Shown here: positions 62,627 through 64,000 of the stretch, piece after piece
How positions within the stretch are numbered: position 1 is the stretch's first letter
Layout of the letters: each line of letters begins with the position of its first letter
Assembly (NCBI RefSeq): GCF_020404765.1
Contig: NZ_JAIVEM010000005.1
Span: 186,001 to 250,000 of the forward strand
Direction of reading: 5' to 3'
DNA length: 64,000 nucleotides
Source of the DNA: Paenibacillus sp. BJ-4
GTDB taxonomy: Bacteria > Bacillota > Bacilli > Paenibacillales > Paenibacillaceae
Position numbers and translations under genes: made by a program
Notes under the pieces: generated by a model
What the model was told of the DNA's origin: nothing
Seen by the model: the letters and a program-made list of their open reading frames with translations, nothing else
The model's database searches: none

Positions 62627-63427
62627 ATGCGCAATAGCGATAGCTTAAGCGGTTATCCTCTTCTGCACGACTATCAGCTTGAGGAGATGTGGAGAACGCC
62701 GCAGCCAATCCATCCGTCACAGGCAAAACGCGGGCGTGAGGGCTGGAATTGGCGGCAACGGGTTCAATATGCGGTAGGCCATGCGCTGAACGAATACTTT
62801 GGAATGGAAGTAGAGGTGCGGCGGGAAGTACCCGTCCAGTATGTGCTGGAGAAGTGGTGGCCCAAGCAGCCAAACGGCTTTGAATCGTTGTTCCACTATT
62901 GGGACATCAAAAATAAAGTGTCAGGTGAGTTGTCTAAAATATGTGCCTTAAACAAGGACCTGCTCACGCCAGTGATGCTGTATGAACAATTTTGCACGTC
63001 GGTTCCTGAACTCAAGGTCGATATTTCGCTTATTGTTCAGGCTGCCTGGCAGCTATCAGCTGGAGCCGATTCCTTACTGATTCAAAAGTATATCGTGGAC
63101 TATAATCCTAATGTTATTTTTACATTTCAGCATTTGACGAATGTATTCTGTCATTATGCATTTGGAGCTCTCCCACAGCTTATTGAGGTCTATTGTTTGC
63201 TGGAAGGCAAGAAGATTCGCTTTATGCCGGGGCCTGCCTCTTTGCAGCAATCATTGGATTACGTACAGCTTTTGCGGGATTCCAGAGACGATGTGCATAG
63301 GAGAACTGAACGCTGCCGTTGTGGGAATTGCATAGGACAGCAACTATCCCAGGATAACGGAACGGATAAGAACAAAAAAAAGGAGCAGGAGGCCAAAAAT
63401 CGTAAATCAAACTATTCCATTTCATGA
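62627..63427 (+). CDS. Hypothetical protein, 266 residues
   Basis: Not recognised. The sequence is Trp/Tyr-rich and mixed helical (REGWNWRQRVQYAVGHALNE, FESLFHYWDIKNKVSGEL, VDISLIVQAAWQLSAGADSL) with a Cys motif CRCGNCIG near residue 229 and a Lys/Asn/Glu-rich, probably disordered tail of about 25 residues. GAGGGATAGG precedes the ATG, 20 bases after flavodoxin, so the two may be co-transcribed under Fur. No signal peptide or membrane span. Confidence 0.72.
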   Translation: MRNSDSLSGYPLLHDYQLEEMWRTPQPIHPSQAKRGREGWNWRQRVQYAVGHALNEYFGMEVEVRREVPVQYVLEKWWPKQPNGFESLFHYWDIKNKVSGELSKICALNKDLLTPVMLYEQFCTSVPELKVDISLIVQAAWQLSAGADSLLIQKYIVDYNPNVIFTFQHLTNVFCHYAFGALPQLIEVYCLLEGKKIRFMPGPASLQQSLDYVQLLRDSRDDVHRRTERCRCGNCIGQQLSQDNGTDKNKKKEQEAKNRKSNYSIS

Positions 63428-63455
63428 AGGGCCTTGGAAACAAGGTTCTTTTTTG
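63426..63455 (+). terminator. Terminator after the hypothetical gene
   Basis: GAAGGGCCTTG pairs with CAAGGTTCTT (one mismatch) around a GAAA loop, then T run. Confidence 0.8.
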
Positions 63456-63488
63456 TGAAAAAAAATATGAAAAAAATGAAAATTTGTA

Positions 63489-63517
63489 TTGCCTGAATAG
63501 ATAAATATATCTATAAT
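63489..63517 (+). promoter_or_regulatory. Sigma-A-type promoter ahead of the HlyD-type gene
   Basis: -35 TTGCCT (63489-63494), 17-base spacer, -10 TATAAT (63512-63517). A start near 63524 would give the HlyD-type gene a leader of about 215 bases. No riboswitch was recognised in 63525-63739. Confidence 0.72.
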
Positions 63518-63523
63518 ATTTCA

Positions 63524-63655
63524 ATGTACGATATTTATATGAAAATATTTAAATATGAAGAAGACGATTTGTGGAGCATGGATCAGCTTGTCCAGTACAT
63601 AAAATCAGTCCTGTCTTTTGCATGGTATGTAGCTATGCGTTTATTTACGTTCTAA
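63524..63655 (+). CDS. Possible leaderless 43-residue small protein
   Basis: Reading frame MYDIYMKIFKYEEDDLWSMD to VAMRLFTF. Its ATG lies 7 bases after the -10 element, at the expected transcription start, so it would be translated without a leader; no ribosome site exists. The C-terminal half is hydrophobic. It may be a leader peptide of the HlyD-type gene or a chance frame. Confidence 0.3.
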   Translation: MYDIYMKIFKYEEDDLWSMDQLVQYIKSVLSFAWYVAMRLFTF

Positions 63656-63739
63656 GTTTGGTTTAATGGCCTAATATTTCAATTTTAAAATATTAGCGTT
63701 GAATAATAAAAAATTTTTTGGACAACAGGGGTGGAGCAA

Positions 63740-64000
63740 GTGAGTAAAAAAACTGTATTGCCGATTCTCATCGTACTGCTTATTCTTAGCGGTGGGACTA
63801 TTGGCTACTATTATTGGTATCAGGCAACACACTTTGTTAAAAGTGACGATGCGCGCATTCAAGCCGATCAGTATAAGGTGATGCCGCAAATCTCCGGAGA
63901 GATTAGCCACATTGACGTGGAAGAAGGCGATGTACTGCAGCGCGATGAACCGATTGCCGAGCAGGATGTATCCGGACTGGATGCAAGTATGATCAGCAAG
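63740..64000 (+). CDS. HlyD/EmrA-type membrane fusion protein, 3' part beyond window
   Basis: Start of a periplasmic-adaptor-like efflux subunit; 87 codons visible. A single membrane anchor (about residues 6-26, LPILIVLLILSGGTIGYYYW) is followed by THFVKSDDARIQADQYKV and MPQISGEISHIDVEEGDV, the T-[DN]-[DN]-A and biotinyl-lipoyl-like pattern of EmrA/HlyD proteins. GTG start at 63740 with GGGGTGG upstream. An EmrB-type MFS pump normally follows such genes; one may lie just outside the window. Confidence 0.9.
   Translation, partial: MSKKTVLPILIVLLILSGGTIGYYYWYQATHFVKSDDARIQADQYKVMPQISGEISHIDVEEGDVLQRDEPIAEQDVSGLDASMISK

Noticed and set aside
1-64000. CRISPR array, prophage, rRNA or tRNA genes
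   Set aside because: No regularly spaced repeats, phage structural genes or conserved RNA sequences were seen on either strand by reading.

Overview
The window looks like a chromosomal segment of a Paenibacillus-type Bacillota (inference, most like the P. polymyxa group). The basis is strong AGGAGG-type ribosome sites, frequent TTG and GTG starts, a T-box leader, AraR/CcpA/Fur/Fnr-type operators, cell-wall amidases with copper-amine-oxidase-like repeats, spore/germination-type genes and topoisomerase IV genes of Bacillus type. No rRNA, tRNA, CRISPR array, prophage or intact insertion sequence was seen.

Region 1 (1-11.2 kb): a minus-strand proline operon proB-proA-proC under a T-box leader ends in mtnW, a RuBisCO-like methionine-salvage enzyme whose start overlaps the proC stop. 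Next to it are mtnE (broken by one extra base) and the divergent mtnU amidase, which work as a pair in methionine salvage. An HTH/TPR regulator, a membrane protein, a 46-residue small protein and a LysR regulator follow.

Region 2 (11.4-24.5 kb): after a secreted alkaline phosphatase comes the most notable block, an [FeFe]-hydrogenase/formate dehydrogenase locus. hydE-hydG run on the plus strand. Facing them on the minus strand are a DUF2294-like gene, fdhF (Cys-type formate dehydrogenase H), an HycB-like ferredoxin, hydA, a second HycB-like ferredoxin, aspA and hydF. The structural set (FdhF + two HycB-like proteins + [FeFe] HydA) is that of hydrogen-dependent CO2 reductase or an [FeFe]-type formate hydrogenlyase. 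Both transcription units carry an Fnr-like box placed identically relative to a -10 element. AspA lies between the structural genes and hydF and may feed ammonia to H-cluster assembly.

Region 3 (24.5-28.4 kb): a DUF2935 protein, a His-rich YmaF-like protein, then an AT-rich islet with a transposase remnant, an orphan flavoprotein and gene debris.

Region 4 (28.4-47.7 kb): leuCD, two tandem paralogous N-acetylmuramoyl-L-alanine amidases, a GerMN lipoprotein, nth, a truncated glutathione peroxidase, a giant double dynamin (DynA type), a heterodimeric ABC exporter with one degenerate ATP site, formate-dependent purT with a GNAT gene, a secreted CAP protein and an AIM24-type protein.

Region 5 (47.9-64 kb): an SGNH hydrolase coupled to an ABC transporter, parE-parC, two MarR regulators (the second coupled to an MFS exporter), two RNA-modification genes, araA behind two AraR-like operators and a cre-like site, a Fur-boxed flavodoxin, an unrecognised protein and the start of an HlyD/EmrA-type secretion protein cut by the window end.
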